Notes under the pieces: model-generated | Told to the model about the DNA's origin: nothing | Seen by the model: only the letters and a program-made list of their open reading frames with translations | Database searches by the model: none | Shown here: one piece after another, positions 7,757 to 14,601 of the stretch | Layout: each line of letters opens with the position of its first letter | How positions within the stretch are numbered: the stretch's first letter is position 1 | Translations under genes and position numbers: made by a program | Source: CAYZQE01 sp964480635 | Lineage (GTDB): Bacteria > Pseudomonadota > Gammaproteobacteria > GCA-001735895 | Assembly: GCA_964480635.1 (NCBI GenBank) | Contig: CAYZQE010000062.1 | Coordinates: 1 to 14,601, forward strand | DNA: 14,601 bases | Direction: 5' to 3'

Positions 7757-7795
7757 TACCCTTACCTCAGCCCTCTTCAAAGTGAGAGGGGGAAC
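7757..7795 (+). repeat. REP-like palindromic repeat, copy 3, immediately before pheA
   Basis: CCCTCT (7771-7776) pairs with AGAGGG (7785-7790) around an 8-nt loop, and a T-G wobble extends the stem. The left flank CCTTACCTCAG and right flank GGGAAC resemble the copy after gyrA. It ends 12 nt before the pheA ATG. Its right arm supplies the only purine-rich, Shine-Dalgarno-like stretch upstream of pheA, although the spacing (about 14 nt) is longer than usual. Confidence 0.6.
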
Positions 7796-7806
7796 ACAGA
7801 ATTTAA

Positions 7807-8895
7807 ATGTCAGAATCTAAGCTAAAAACTATACGAAAGCGTATCGATGCCATCGACGAACAACTTGTCGAGCTTATGAATAAACGCGCGCAATGTGCAA
7901 TAGACGTTGCTGATGTGAAACGTGAAGCATCGGCGGATAAAGATGTTAATTTTTTTAGGCCAGAGCGAGAAGCGCAAGTGATGCGCAAGGTTAAAGAAAT
8001 AAATAAAGGCCCCTTAGCGGATAACCAAGCGGCACGTTTGATAAGAGAAGTGATGTCAACTTGCTTGTCGTTAGAGCAGCAGATGAAAATAGCTTATTTA
8101 GGGCCAGAAGGGACGTATACGCAAAACGCGGCTTACAAACAATTTGGTCATGCTGTAGAAACAGTAGCGATGGCCACCATTCAAGACGTGTTTAAAAAGG
8201 TAGAATCCGGTACTGCCCATTATGGTCTCGTACCCGTTGAAAATTCAACTGAAGGCGTGGTTACCCATACCTTAGATACATTTATGGGCACAAGTTTAAA
8301 TATTTGTGGTGAAGTCGATTTGCCTATCCACCATAATTTAGTGAATACATCGGGTGATAGAGACAAAATAACAAAAATTTATTCTCATCAACAGTCATTA
8401 GCGCAATGCCAAAAATGGTTGTTGAATAATATGCCAAACATTGAAACAGTGCCTGTTAGCAGCAACGCAGAAGCAGCTCGCTTAGCTAATGCTGACGAAG
8501 CGGTAGCCGCAATTTGTGGATTATCAGCGGTTGAAGTCTTTAACTTATCAGTATGCGATGAAAATATCGAAGATATGTCTGATAATACCACTCGATTTTT
8601 AGTAATTGGAAAAGAAGCCGTTGCACCCAGTGGAATGGATAAAACTTCATTGCTTGTTTCAACCAAAAATAAACCAGGGGCATTATTATCGTTATTGCAC
8701 CCGTTTTCTAAAAATAATATCAGTATGAGCAAAATAGAGTCACGTCCTGCACCATCGGGTTTGTGGGAATATGTGTTTTTTATTGATATCGAAGGTCACC
8801 AACAAGACGATATTATTGCCGAAGCCTTAGCTGCATTAAAAGAAGAAGCGGCACTGTTTAAAATTTTAGGTTCATATCCGAAGGCAGTTATTTAA
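7807..8895 (+). CDS. pheA: bifunctional chorismate mutase / prephenate dehydratase (P-protein)
   Basis: 362 residues, the size of proteobacterial P-proteins. Residues ~5-92 are an AroQ chorismate mutase with RKRIDAIDEQLVELMNKRAQ, the VADVKRE segment and FFRPEREAQV. Residues ~94-272 are prephenate dehydratase, with AYLGPEGTYTQNAA at 96-109, GLVPVENSTEGVV at 140-152 and the catalytic TTRF at 261-264. Residues ~280-355 are an ACT domain with GALLSLLHPF and ESRPAPSGLWEY (311-322); the ESRP motif is part of the phenylalanine site for feedback inhibition. The enzyme converts chorismate to prephenate, then to phenylpyruvate. The ATG at 7807 is followed directly by the usual MSESKLKTIRKRID start. The stop codon overlaps the hisC start (TAATG). 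The 185-nt gap after serA holds two REP-like hairpins, and I found no phenylalanine-rich leader peptide, so an E. coli-type attenuator is not supported. Confidence 0.98.
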   Translation: MSESKLKTIRKRIDAIDEQLVELMNKRAQCAIDVADVKREASADKDVNFFRPEREAQVMRKVKEINKGPLADNQAARLIREVMSTCLSLEQQMKIAYLGPEGTYTQNAAYKQFGHAVETVAMATIQDVFKKVESGTAHYGLVPVENSTEGVVTHTLDTFMGTSLNICGEVDLPIHHNLVNTSGDRDKITKIYSHQQSLAQCQKWLLNNMPNIETVPVSSNAEAARLANADEAVAAICGLSAVEVFNLSVCDENIEDMSDNTTRFLVIGKEAVAPSGMDKTSLLVSTKNKPGALLSLLHPFSKNNISMSKIESRPAPSGLWEYVFFIDIEGHQQDDIIAEALAALKEEAALFKILGSYPKAVI

Positions 8896-10010
8896 TGTCG
8901 ACCACGGCTATTGCTGCTATTCAAGCGCTACAACCCTATCAAGCAGGCAAACCTGTTGAAGAGTTAGAGCGTGAGCTGGGTATTACCTCAGCCATTAAAT
9001 TAGCTTCTAACGAAAACCCATGGGGATGCTCTCCTTTAGTTAAAGACACTTTGCAACAAGCTTTAGGCAATTTGTCTCTTTATCCTGATGCTAATGCGTT
9101 TTATCTAAAACAAGCCTTAGCTAAAAAACACAACATCAATGACAAGCAAATAACCATAGGGAATGGCTCTAATGATGTTTTAGACTTATTAGCACGGACA
9201 TTTTTAACCGTTGGCGATGAAGCTATATATTCTAAATATGCTTTTTTGGTTTATCCCATTGTTGTGCAAGCGGTAGGAGCAACAGCTCGTGTTGCAAAAG
9301 CTTTACCTGAAAACGCTGAACAAGCATTTGGACATGATTTAGATGCCATGATTGCTTTAGTAAATGATAAGACAAAAATAATTTTTATTGCTAACCCTAA
9401 TAACCCAACGGGTACATATTTCACTAAAGCAAAGCTTGATACCTTTATTAATCAAGTGCCATCATCCGTTATTATCGTGTTAGATGAAGCCTATTTTGAA
9501 TATGTCGATGAAGCGGATTATCCCAATGGTTTAGACTATTTACAGGCACATGATAATGTCGTGGTTACGCGAACTTTTTCAAAAATCTATGGTTTAGCAG
9601 CCTTAAGAGTTGGCTATGCCGTGAGTCACCCAGATATTAGTGATGTATTGAACCGTGTTCGCCAACCGTTTAATGGCAATAGCCTAGGCTTGTTAGCGGC
9701 AAAAACAAGTTTAGAGAATGATCGTTTTATTAACGACTGTCAACGTAAAAACAATCAAGCTTTAGACGATTTTAAAGCCTATTTAGAGGCTCATAATTAT
9801 CCTTATATTGCTTCAGTAGCTAACTTCATAACCGTTAAATTTGGCCAAAATACTATGGCTATCTATCAACAACTATTGACAAAAGGAGTGATTGTTAGGC
9901 CTGTTTCAAACTATGGTTTGAATGACTATTTGCGCATAACAATGGGTACGGAAGAACAGATGACGACCTTAAAAAAAGCACTAGATGCACTCAGAGATAA
10001 TAATGATTAA
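8895..10010 (+). CDS. hisC: histidinol-phosphate / aromatic amino acid aminotransferase (HisC family)
   Basis: 371 residues, fold-type I PLP aminotransferase of the HisC family. Visible motifs are KLASNENPWGCSP at 35-47, ANPNNPTGTYF at 166-176, DEAYFEYVDE at 197-206, the PLP lysine Lys230 in TRTFSKIYGLAALRVGYAV, and Arg238 for the substrate phosphate or carboxylate. HisC converts imidazole acetol phosphate to histidinol phosphate. Between pheA and tyrA, HisC-type enzymes (the Pseudomonas hisC2 position) are thought also to transaminate phenylpyruvate, 4-hydroxyphenylpyruvate or prephenate. No other his genes are nearby, which favours an aromatic role, though both may apply. The start overlaps the pheA stop by one base (TAATG), with AAGG about 10 nt upstream. 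The end overlaps the preferred tyrA start by 8 nt. This tight packing means pheA-hisC-tyrA form one transcript. Confidence 0.93.
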   Translation: MSTTAIAAIQALQPYQAGKPVEELERELGITSAIKLASNENPWGCSPLVKDTLQQALGNLSLYPDANAFYLKQALAKKHNINDKQITIGNGSNDVLDLLARTFLTVGDEAIYSKYAFLVYPIVVQAVGATARVAKALPENAEQAFGHDLDAMIALVNDKTKIIFIANPNNPTGTYFTKAKLDTFINQVPSSVIIVLDEAYFEYVDEADYPNGLDYLQAHDNVVVTRTFSKIYGLAALRVGYAVSHPDISDVLNRVRQPFNGNSLGLLAAKTSLENDRFINDCQRKNNQALDDFKAYLEAHNYPYIASVANFITVKFGQNTMAIYQQLLTKGVIVRPVSNYGLNDYLRITMGTEEQMTTLKKALDALRDNND

Positions 10011-10866
10011 TCGTTTAGCTTTAATCGGCACAGGTTTAATTGGAGGTTCACTTTCGTTAGCTTTAAAATCAACAAAATCTGTTAAACATGTCGTAGGTTT
10101 TGCGCGTAACGAAAGCAACCTTAAAAAAGGTGTTTCATTAGGTATTTTAGATAGTTTTAGTTTAAATCTTAAAAATGCGGTTAAAGATTGTGATGTGGTT
10201 ATTTTAGCGGTACCACTTGGTGCTATGGGTGATTTGCTGAAACAGATAGCTCCTCACCTTAAGGACAGTTGTGTCGTTAGTGATGTCGGTAGCGCTAAAG
10301 GCACAGTGGTTAGAGCGGCAAAGGAAAGCTTAGGAGAACGCTTTAAGCAGTTTGTTCCCGCCCACCCAATTGCAGGCACCGAAAATAGTGGCATCGAGTC
10401 TGGCTTTTCTGAGTTATTCCAGAAACGCAAAGTAATTTTAACACCTAATAAAGCGACATCTGCTCAAGCCATTAAAACGGTTAAAATAATGTGGGAAAAC
10501 TGTGGCGCCGTAGTAGAGAGCATGTCAGCTGATCATCACGATCAAATTTTTGCAGCAACGTCTCATTTGCCCCACATGCTGGCTTATAGCTTAGTAAACT
10601 GCTTAGCTGATATGGAAGATAAAGTAGAAATCTTTAACTATGCAGCCGGTGGTTTTCGTGATATTTCACGCATAGCGTCCAGCGACCCCACCATGTGGCG
10701 CGATATCTGTTCGCATAATAAAGACGCTATATCATCTATGTTAAAACAATATTCTGAAGAGCTTATGACGCTATCTGATAAAATAAATACTTCTCAAAGT
10801 GATGAATTATACGACTACTTTTCGCGGGCTAAAAAACGCCGCGATGATCTAATAGGGCATTGCTAA
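10003..10866 (+). CDS. tyrA: prephenate (or arogenate) dehydrogenase
   Basis: 287 residues from the chosen ATG. Oxidatively decarboxylates prephenate to 4-hydroxyphenylpyruvate (or arogenate to tyrosine) with NAD(P)+, competing with PheA for prephenate. The dinucleotide fold opens at once: MINRLALIGTGLIGGSLSLA, with GTGLIG at residues 9-14. Other markers are VVILAVPLGAMG, VVSDVGSAKGTVV, the catalytic histidine in FVPAHPIAGTENSG, ATSHLPHMLAYSLV and AAGGFRDISRIASSDPTMWR. An in-frame ATG at 9985 would add MHSEII and lengthen the hisC overlap. I prefer 10003 because the glycine motif sits close to the N-terminus in family members and AGAG lies 7-8 nt upstream. It is a monofunctional TyrA without a chorismate mutase or fused AroA domain, unlike the E. 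coli and Pseudomonas forms respectively. It is the last plus-strand gene; the usual aroA does not follow. Confidence 0.96.
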   Translation: MINRLALIGTGLIGGSLSLALKSTKSVKHVVGFARNESNLKKGVSLGILDSFSLNLKNAVKDCDVVILAVPLGAMGDLLKQIAPHLKDSCVVSDVGSAKGTVVRAAKESLGERFKQFVPAHPIAGTENSGIESGFSELFQKRKVILTPNKATSAQAIKTVKIMWENCGAVVESMSADHHDQIFAATSHLPHMLAYSLVNCLADMEDKVEIFNYAAGGFRDISRIASSDPTMWRDICSHNKDAISSMLKQYSEELMTLSDKINTSQSDELYDYFSRAKKRRDDLIGHC

Positions 10867-10870
10867 GCAA

Positions 10871-10900
10871 TAAGTTCGTCATTAGTTAATTGTGAACTTA
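10871..10900. terminator. weak inverted repeat in the convergent tyrA / prsT gap
   Basis: TAAGTTC (10871-10877) and GAACTTA (10894-10900) are perfect 7-nt inverted arms with a 16-nt loop, a few bases after the tyrA stop and between two convergent genes. The stem is AT-rich and has no adjacent T-tract, so it is at best a weak bidirectional end signal. Nothing else recognisable lies in this 66-nt gap. Confidence 0.2.
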
Positions 10901-10932
10901 ATTGATATTTGAGTTGATTGAGGAAAGCTTTT

Positions 10933-13689
10933 TTATTTTAACTTCTTAAATAAAGCTTTTGCTTTCGCCCTATTTTTAAATTCACCTTCAATTTCAATGA
11001 TCAATGCTAATTGAGTTTTTGCCTCACTTGTCCTTTTAGCTTTATTTAAGGCGATTGCAAAATGATATCGATAATCGGGGTTCTCTGGAGCAAGTTTTAC
11101 CGCTTGAGATAGGTGCTCTAGCGCTTCAGTTATATTATTATTGTTTAAATGAACCCAACCTAGGGTATTTAAATTAGATGGGTTCTTAGAGTCAATGTTA
11201 TATGCAATGTCAGCATATTCCATGCTCATCGGGCTGTTTAGCTGAAGTGATACCAATGCAAGGCTATTGAAGACACGATCAAACCTACGTTCTTTTTTGA
11301 TGATTTCTTTATATAGGTTTTGAGCTAAAATATATTTTCCTTGTTGTTGATAAGTGATAGCCAATACTTCTTTTAAATTTAAATCTTCTGGGTGTTTTTT
11401 AACCCACTGTTGCAGCTGAGATAAGCCAAATTCAGTTTGATTGTTTAAATTATAAGAAGAAAAAAGCTTAATGTAGGTTTCAGAATTATAATTTAATTTA
11501 ATCGCTTTTTTAAACTGTAAGATTGCTTTTTTAGGCTGTTTTAAGGCTATATATACATCACCTAAAGTATCATAACTTGAAGGTTTAGTTGGGTGTGCTT
11601 TTACTAATTCAATTGCGCGCTTGAGCGCTTTATTATAGTCATTATTTCTTAAATCATATTTGGTTAATAAAACTCTTATAACTAAGCTATTGGGAGAAAG
11701 AACAAGAGCTTGCTCAAAGCTTTTATATGATTGTTCAAAATCACTGTCAAAGCTTTGCATTTTGCCTAAGCCAAACCAAGAAGCAGGGGAGTTAGGTTTT
11801 AATTTAATAATTTTTTTATAAATTTGAACGGCAGAATCAGGTCTTCCCGATAATTTTAATAAATTAGCATAGCTCACTAATAGAGAGATGTTTTCAGGCT
11901 GGATAGCCACCATTTCATTGCTGATTTCGACTGCTTTTGTGATGTTTTTAACGCGACTATAATAATCCACAAGTACTTCACGAGATGCTAAAGAAGCTCG
12001 ATTTAATTTTCGTGACTTGTTAAGCCACTTTAGCATTTCTTCATCCTTACCCCTGCGTTTAAAAATTCCCGCCAGTGATATTAACGATTGATCATTGTGT
12101 GATTTTGTTTTTAGGACTTCACGATAGAGTTTTTCGGCTTCGCGGTCATTTTTTTCACTAATATAAATTTTAGCCAAATTAATTTTAGACTCTATGAGAT
12201 CATTATTGAGGTTAATTGACTTTTTATAAAAAGCTTTAGCCTCAATAGTATCGTTTTTATATAAGGAAGTCGTTCCTAATAAATAATAAAGAAGAGCGCT
12301 TTTCGGTGATTTTTTGAGATAATTATTTAAAACATCTGCCGCTTTGTCGTATTGCTGCTTGCTGATTAAGTTTAAGACATGAAGGCGACCCTGACCTATG
12401 AAGTCGTTATAATCATTGTCTGTAAAGGTTAGCTCAATAGATTTTCCAGATTGTAATTTGGCTCGTTTAAACTGCTTTTGTATGATTATATTATCTGGAG
12501 CAGCTTTAAGAGCTTTAGATAAATAAGTGTCGCTTTTTTCTTTGTTGCCAATAATTTGATAAGCCGTTGCAATCATCGAAAAGATATAAGGATCATTTGT
12601 TTTTTCGATAGGTTTTAATAAATCAATAGCTAAAGAACCTTGTTTTCTTTTTAAGTAAATTGCTGCGATTGTTTTTTTAGCTTGAACATCATTCGGATTA
12701 AACTTTAAAAATTTTTCTAAGTTTTTGTGGGATGAAGAATAGTCTTGTTGATGAAATTGAATCGTGCCTAAGAGCTTTAAAGCTTCATAGTTTCTTTTTT
12801 TGCCCTTTATGACTATATCAATAGCGCTTTTAGCACGTGAATAATCTTGTTGCTCAAAAGCGATAACAGCCAATAGGTAATTACCAACTTGATGCTCAGG
12901 GTAATTATTTAATACTGTTTGGATTTCATTTTTAGCTTTTTGATATTCTTTTTTTCCGATATAGGATCGAACAACACCAAACCATACATTAACATTAGAA
13001 GGCTGGATTTTTCCTGCAGATTTAAAGAAAGAAAGGGCTTTGTCAAAGTTATGTATTGATCGATAAAATTGCCCTGCTCTAATCATAACTTCTGGTTCAT
13101 CGCCATAATGTAAAATCAGCGACTCAACTAATAGTTTTTCTTGTTTGGCATTACCATCAATAAAAAAAAGTCGAGATTGTCCTAGCTTAACTTCAAGTTC
13201 ATCAGGCGATAATAAATAGGCGCGTTGAAACATAAGGCGTGCTTGTTTAAATTGCCGTTTTTCATAATAAGCATGGCCTTGTATTGCTCTAATACGTGCA
13301 ATTTCGTTTTGAGGTAAATCTATAAAATTAAAGCCATTAGTGATTTTATCAAACTCACCAACCATAAGCTGTACTTTAGCTTCTAAAATTGCGATTTGTT
13401 TAGGGGTGGCATTAAGCTTATGGGCCTTATTGACTTCTGTTTGTGCTTGAATACCTTGACCCGTTAAAATAAAAACTTTGATAAGTTCTAAATGAACTTG
13501 GAGATTACGTGGGTCTTCTTTCGCAGCATTTTTTAAGTGAATTAAAGAAGAAGAATATTGTTTTTTCTCAAAAGCATTTTGTGCTTTTAAGATAAGTTCA
13601 TTGGTCGTTTCTGCGTTAGTAGTAAAGGATAGAAATAATAAGACAGGTATAAGGACATTAAATATCCGTTGCATAAGTAAAGCGCTCAT
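10933..13689 (-). CDS. prsT: PEP-CTERM system TPR-repeat protein, PrsT family
   Basis: 918 residues, about the size of PrsT, the large TPR protein that accompanies exosortase/PEP-CTERM exopolysaccharide loci. A signal peptide is clear (about residues 6-26, hydrophobic FNVLIPVLLFLSF, likely cleavage TNA|ET), so it acts in the periplasm or at the outer membrane. No lipobox cysteine is present, although PrsT is usually described as a putative lipoprotein. The rest is tandem ~34-residue TPR helix pairs from about 28 to 900; clear units start near 301, 466, 636, 703 and 840 (e.g. ALEHLSQAVKLAPENPDYR at 856-874). The non-repeat insert near 415-435 follows the PrsT pattern. The protein is lysine-rich and AT-coded. 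The ATG at 13689 is used; Met6 (ATG at 13674) is a plausible alternative because the candidate promoter leaves only ~9 nt before 13689. It likely scaffolds sorting or polymer export. Neither an exosortase nor glycosyltransferases are in view. A generic TPR secretin or cellulose (BcsC-like) partner is the alternative. Confidence 0.8.
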   Translation of the reverse strand: MSALLMQRIFNVLIPVLLFLSFTTNAETTNELILKAQNAFEKKQYSSSLIHLKNAAKEDPRNLQVHLELIKVFILTGQGIQAQTEVNKAHKLNATPKQIAILEAKVQLMVGEFDKITNGFNFIDLPQNEIARIRAIQGHAYYEKRQFKQARLMFQRAYLLSPDELEVKLGQSRLFFIDGNAKQEKLLVESLILHYGDEPEVMIRAGQFYRSIHNFDKALSFFKSAGKIQPSNVNVWFGVVRSYIGKKEYQKAKNEIQTVLNNYPEHQVGNYLLAVIAFEQQDYSRAKSAIDIVIKGKKRNYEALKLLGTIQFHQQDYSSSHKNLEKFLKFNPNDVQAKKTIAAIYLKRKQGSLAIDLLKPIEKTNDPYIFSMIATAYQIIGNKEKSDTYLSKALKAAPDNIIIQKQFKRAKLQSGKSIELTFTDNDYNDFIGQGRLHVLNLISKQQYDKAADVLNNYLKKSPKSALLYYLLGTTSLYKNDTIEAKAFYKKSINLNNDLIESKINLAKIYISEKNDREAEKLYREVLKTKSHNDQSLISLAGIFKRRGKDEEMLKWLNKSRKLNRASLASREVLVDYYSRVKNITKAVEISNEMVAIQPENISLLVSYANLLKLSGRPDSAVQIYKKIIKLKPNSPASWFGLGKMQSFDSDFEQSYKSFEQALVLSPNSLVIRVLLTKYDLRNNDYNKALKRAIELVKAHPTKPSSYDTLGDVYIALKQPKKAILQFKKAIKLNYNSETYIKLFSSYNLNNQTEFGLSQLQQWVKKHPEDLNLKEVLAITYQQQGKYILAQNLYKEIIKKERRFDRVFNSLALVSLQLNSPMSMEYADIAYNIDSKNPSNLNTLGWVHLNNNNITEALEHLSQAVKLAPENPDYRYHFAIALNKAKRTSEAKTQLALIIEIEGEFKNRAKAKALFKKLK

Positions 13690-13704
13690 ATATTTTAGAA
13701 AGTT

Positions 13705-13713
13705 AATATAACA
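13705..13713 (-). promoter_or_regulatory. candidate extended -10 promoter of prsT
   Basis: On the minus strand this reads TGTTATATT, an extended -10 (TGn plus TATATT, 5/6 to TATAAT). The -35 region is poor, as is common for extended -10 promoters. It lies between the terminator at 13733-13759 and the prsT start, so prsT probably has its own transcript. Predicted initiation near 13698 would leave about 9 nt before ATG 13689 or 24 nt before ATG 13674. Confidence 0.35.
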
Positions 13714-13732
13714 GGTATTTTAAGATAGGCAT

Positions 13733-13759
13733 AAAAAAAGCGCTAAAAGCGCTTTTTTT
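13733..13759 (-). terminator. strong symmetric intrinsic terminator of the PEP-CTERM gene
   Basis: AAAAAAAGCGCT (13733-13744), loop AAA, then AGCGCTTTTTTT (13748-13759) form a perfect 12-bp stem. The GC core is flanked by A7 on one side and T7 on the other, so each strand ends in a U-tract. It lies 21 nt past the stop of the PEP-CTERM gene and before prsT, which it isolates from read-through. Confidence 0.88.
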
Positions 13760-13779
13760 ATTTAATTGTGAAAAGAACG

Positions 13780-14601
13780 TTATTTATTTAATTTTCTACG
13801 TCTCATTCCTGACATGATTATACCTAATGATCCAATACCAATAAGAGCTGTTATTGTTGGCTCAGGAATTGGGTTTCCATTACTATTTCTAGTTAAAGTG
13901 ATTTGGCCATTAATATCATCATTGCCACAAGACATTGTCCAATGACTATCAACAGTAAATGTTTCACCTAAAGCAACAATAGAGTCTAAGTTAAATGTGA
14001 CAGTTCTAAAATAACTTGTATTGTTTATGGTGTCTTTCCAAGAATCATTATGTCCAACATGATTTGCATAGTTTGCAGTGTTTTCTAAGCCATTTTGACC
14101 ACTCTTGCCAGAGCTATTGTCTAATAAGCCCGCTATATAAAAACCTTCATCCATTGCAAAAGGACTACTTTGCCAATTGGGAATGTCATTATGCCATAAA
14201 AGATCAGTCCCACCATTATTCCAAGCTTCTTGGCCTGTTTTTATTTTATACAAACCTGCGGCATCAACACCATTACTGCCGCCTGTTGTGTAAGACTGTT
14301 TAGTGCTGTTGCCACCTGTGCTAGCGGTGAACTCTCCAAAATCAACAGCATACTCATAAGTATTTGACATGGCAGTAGAGTTACCATTGCGGTTAACATC
14401 ACCGTCAAAAGAAAGTGCTAGGTCACCTCCAAAGTAATCAGTGTTGCCATATTCAGTTTGCATATCTTCAAGGTCATACCCAGCTTGTAAGCCAATAGAT
14501 AAATTATTAGTTACAGCATCATATTTGTAGAAAAAATACTCGGCATCAAAGCGCTGACCACCATAACCTGGTGCTGTTCCGCCATCATCATCATTTGAGC
14601 C
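13780..14601 (-). CDS. PEP-CTERM sorting domain surface protein, N-terminus outside window
   Basis: The reading frame is open to the right edge without a stop, adding 46 residues (start GSNDDDGGTAPGYGGQRFDAE) before the internal Met at 14463. The visible 273 residues are therefore a C-terminal portion and the signal peptide is off-window. The C-terminus is a textbook PEP-CTERM signal: IPEP, a hydrophobic helix (ITALIGIGSLGIIMSGM), then RRRKLNK. Exosortase cleaves at this motif and anchors or releases the protein at the surface, often with exopolysaccharide. The mature part is rich in Gly, Asn, Ser, Asp and Thr, low in Lys, and predicted beta-rich. Segments seen are GGDLALSFDGD, YEYAVDFGEF and HWTMSCGNDDINGQITL; the HWTM-CGND block just before the sorting signal recurs in my memory of such proteins. 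The function is unknown. It is followed by a strong terminator and then by PrsT on the same strand. Confidence 0.88.
   Translation of the reverse strand, partial: GSNDDDGGTAPGYGGQRFDAEYFFYKYDAVTNNLSIGLQAGYDLEDMQTEYGNTDYFGGDLALSFDGDVNRNGNSTAMSNTYEYAVDFGEFTASTGGNSTKQSYTTGGSNGVDAAGLYKIKTGQEAWNNGGTDLLWHNDIPNWQSSPFAMDEGFYIAGLLDNSSGKSGQNGLENTANYANHVGHNDSWKDTINNTSYFRTVTFNLDSIVALGETFTVDSHWTMSCGNDDINGQITLTRNSNGNPIPEPTITALIGIGSLGIIMSGMRRRKLNK

Noticed and set aside
7622..7806. E. coli-type pheA attenuator with a phenylalanine-rich leader peptide
   Set aside because: No short frame with clustered Phe codons and no hairpin followed by a U-tract in the gap; the structures fit REP-like repeats better.
9985..10003. 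Earlier tyrA start adding six residues
   Set aside because: The ATG at 10003 puts the GTGLIG motif at the usual distance from the N-terminus and has AGAG at suitable spacing; the earlier start cannot be excluded but is less likely.
14016..14303. 95-codon plus-strand open frame inside the PEP-CTERM gene
   Set aside because: Antisense to a coding frame that ends in a clear PEP-CTERM signal; the translation is Cys/His/Leu-rich without motifs, as expected of a shadow.
13780..14463. PEP-CTERM gene as a complete 227-residue protein starting at the Met at 14463
   Set aside because: The frame is open for 46 more codons to the window edge with similar composition, and the Met start would leave no signal peptide, which PEP-CTERM proteins need.

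Overview
The window looks like chromosomal DNA of an AT-rich gammaproteobacterium. The order gyrA-serC-(serA)-pheA-hisC-tyrA, with an mtaD-type amidohydrolase close by, is a conserved gammaproteobacterial neighbourhood (Pseudomonas has a close version). A PrsT-type TPR protein and a PEP-CTERM protein show that the host probably has an exosortase/exopolysaccharide system, as found in methanotrophic Methylococcales and some sulfur-oxidising gammaproteobacteria. The exact lineage cannot be fixed from the sequence.

Layout. 1-253 (-): N-terminal part of an MTA/SAH deaminase-type amidohydrolase, cut by the window edge. 254-354: divergent promoter gap with a sigma-28-like site. 355-2502 (+): methyl-accepting chemotaxis protein. 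2595-5261 (+): gyrA. 5366-10866 (+): serC, serA, pheA, hisC and tyrA in one direction, a serine plus phenylalanine/tyrosine block. serC/serA are 6 nt apart, pheA/hisC overlap by 1 nt and hisC/tyrA by 8 nt. The two larger gaps, after gyrA and between serA and pheA, hold copies of a palindromic REP-like repeat. 10867-10932: short convergent gap. 10933-13689 (-): large TPR protein of the PrsT family. 13733-13759: strong symmetric intrinsic terminator. 13780-14601 (-): PEP-CTERM surface protein whose N-terminus lies beyond the window.

How the genes work together. SerA and SerC make phosphoserine from 3-phosphoglycerate; no serB is seen. PheA turns chorismate into prephenate and then phenylpyruvate, TyrA turns prephenate into 4-hydroxyphenylpyruvate, and the HisC-type aminotransferase could supply the final transamination as well as serving histidine synthesis. 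aroA, cmk and rpsA, which often follow tyrA, are absent; the synteny ends at a convergent PrsT/PEP-CTERM pair. That pair belongs to protein sorting and export at the cell surface and has no evident link to amino acid synthesis.

I see no tRNA, rRNA, CRISPR array, transposase or phage gene. The most unusual parts are the isolated PrsT/PEP-CTERM pair, the REP-like repeats inside the amino acid block (one supplying the only purine-rich stretch before pheA), and a SerA with lysine where D-2-hydroxyacid dehydrogenases usually carry a catalytic glutamate. None of these amounts to a clearly new biological system.
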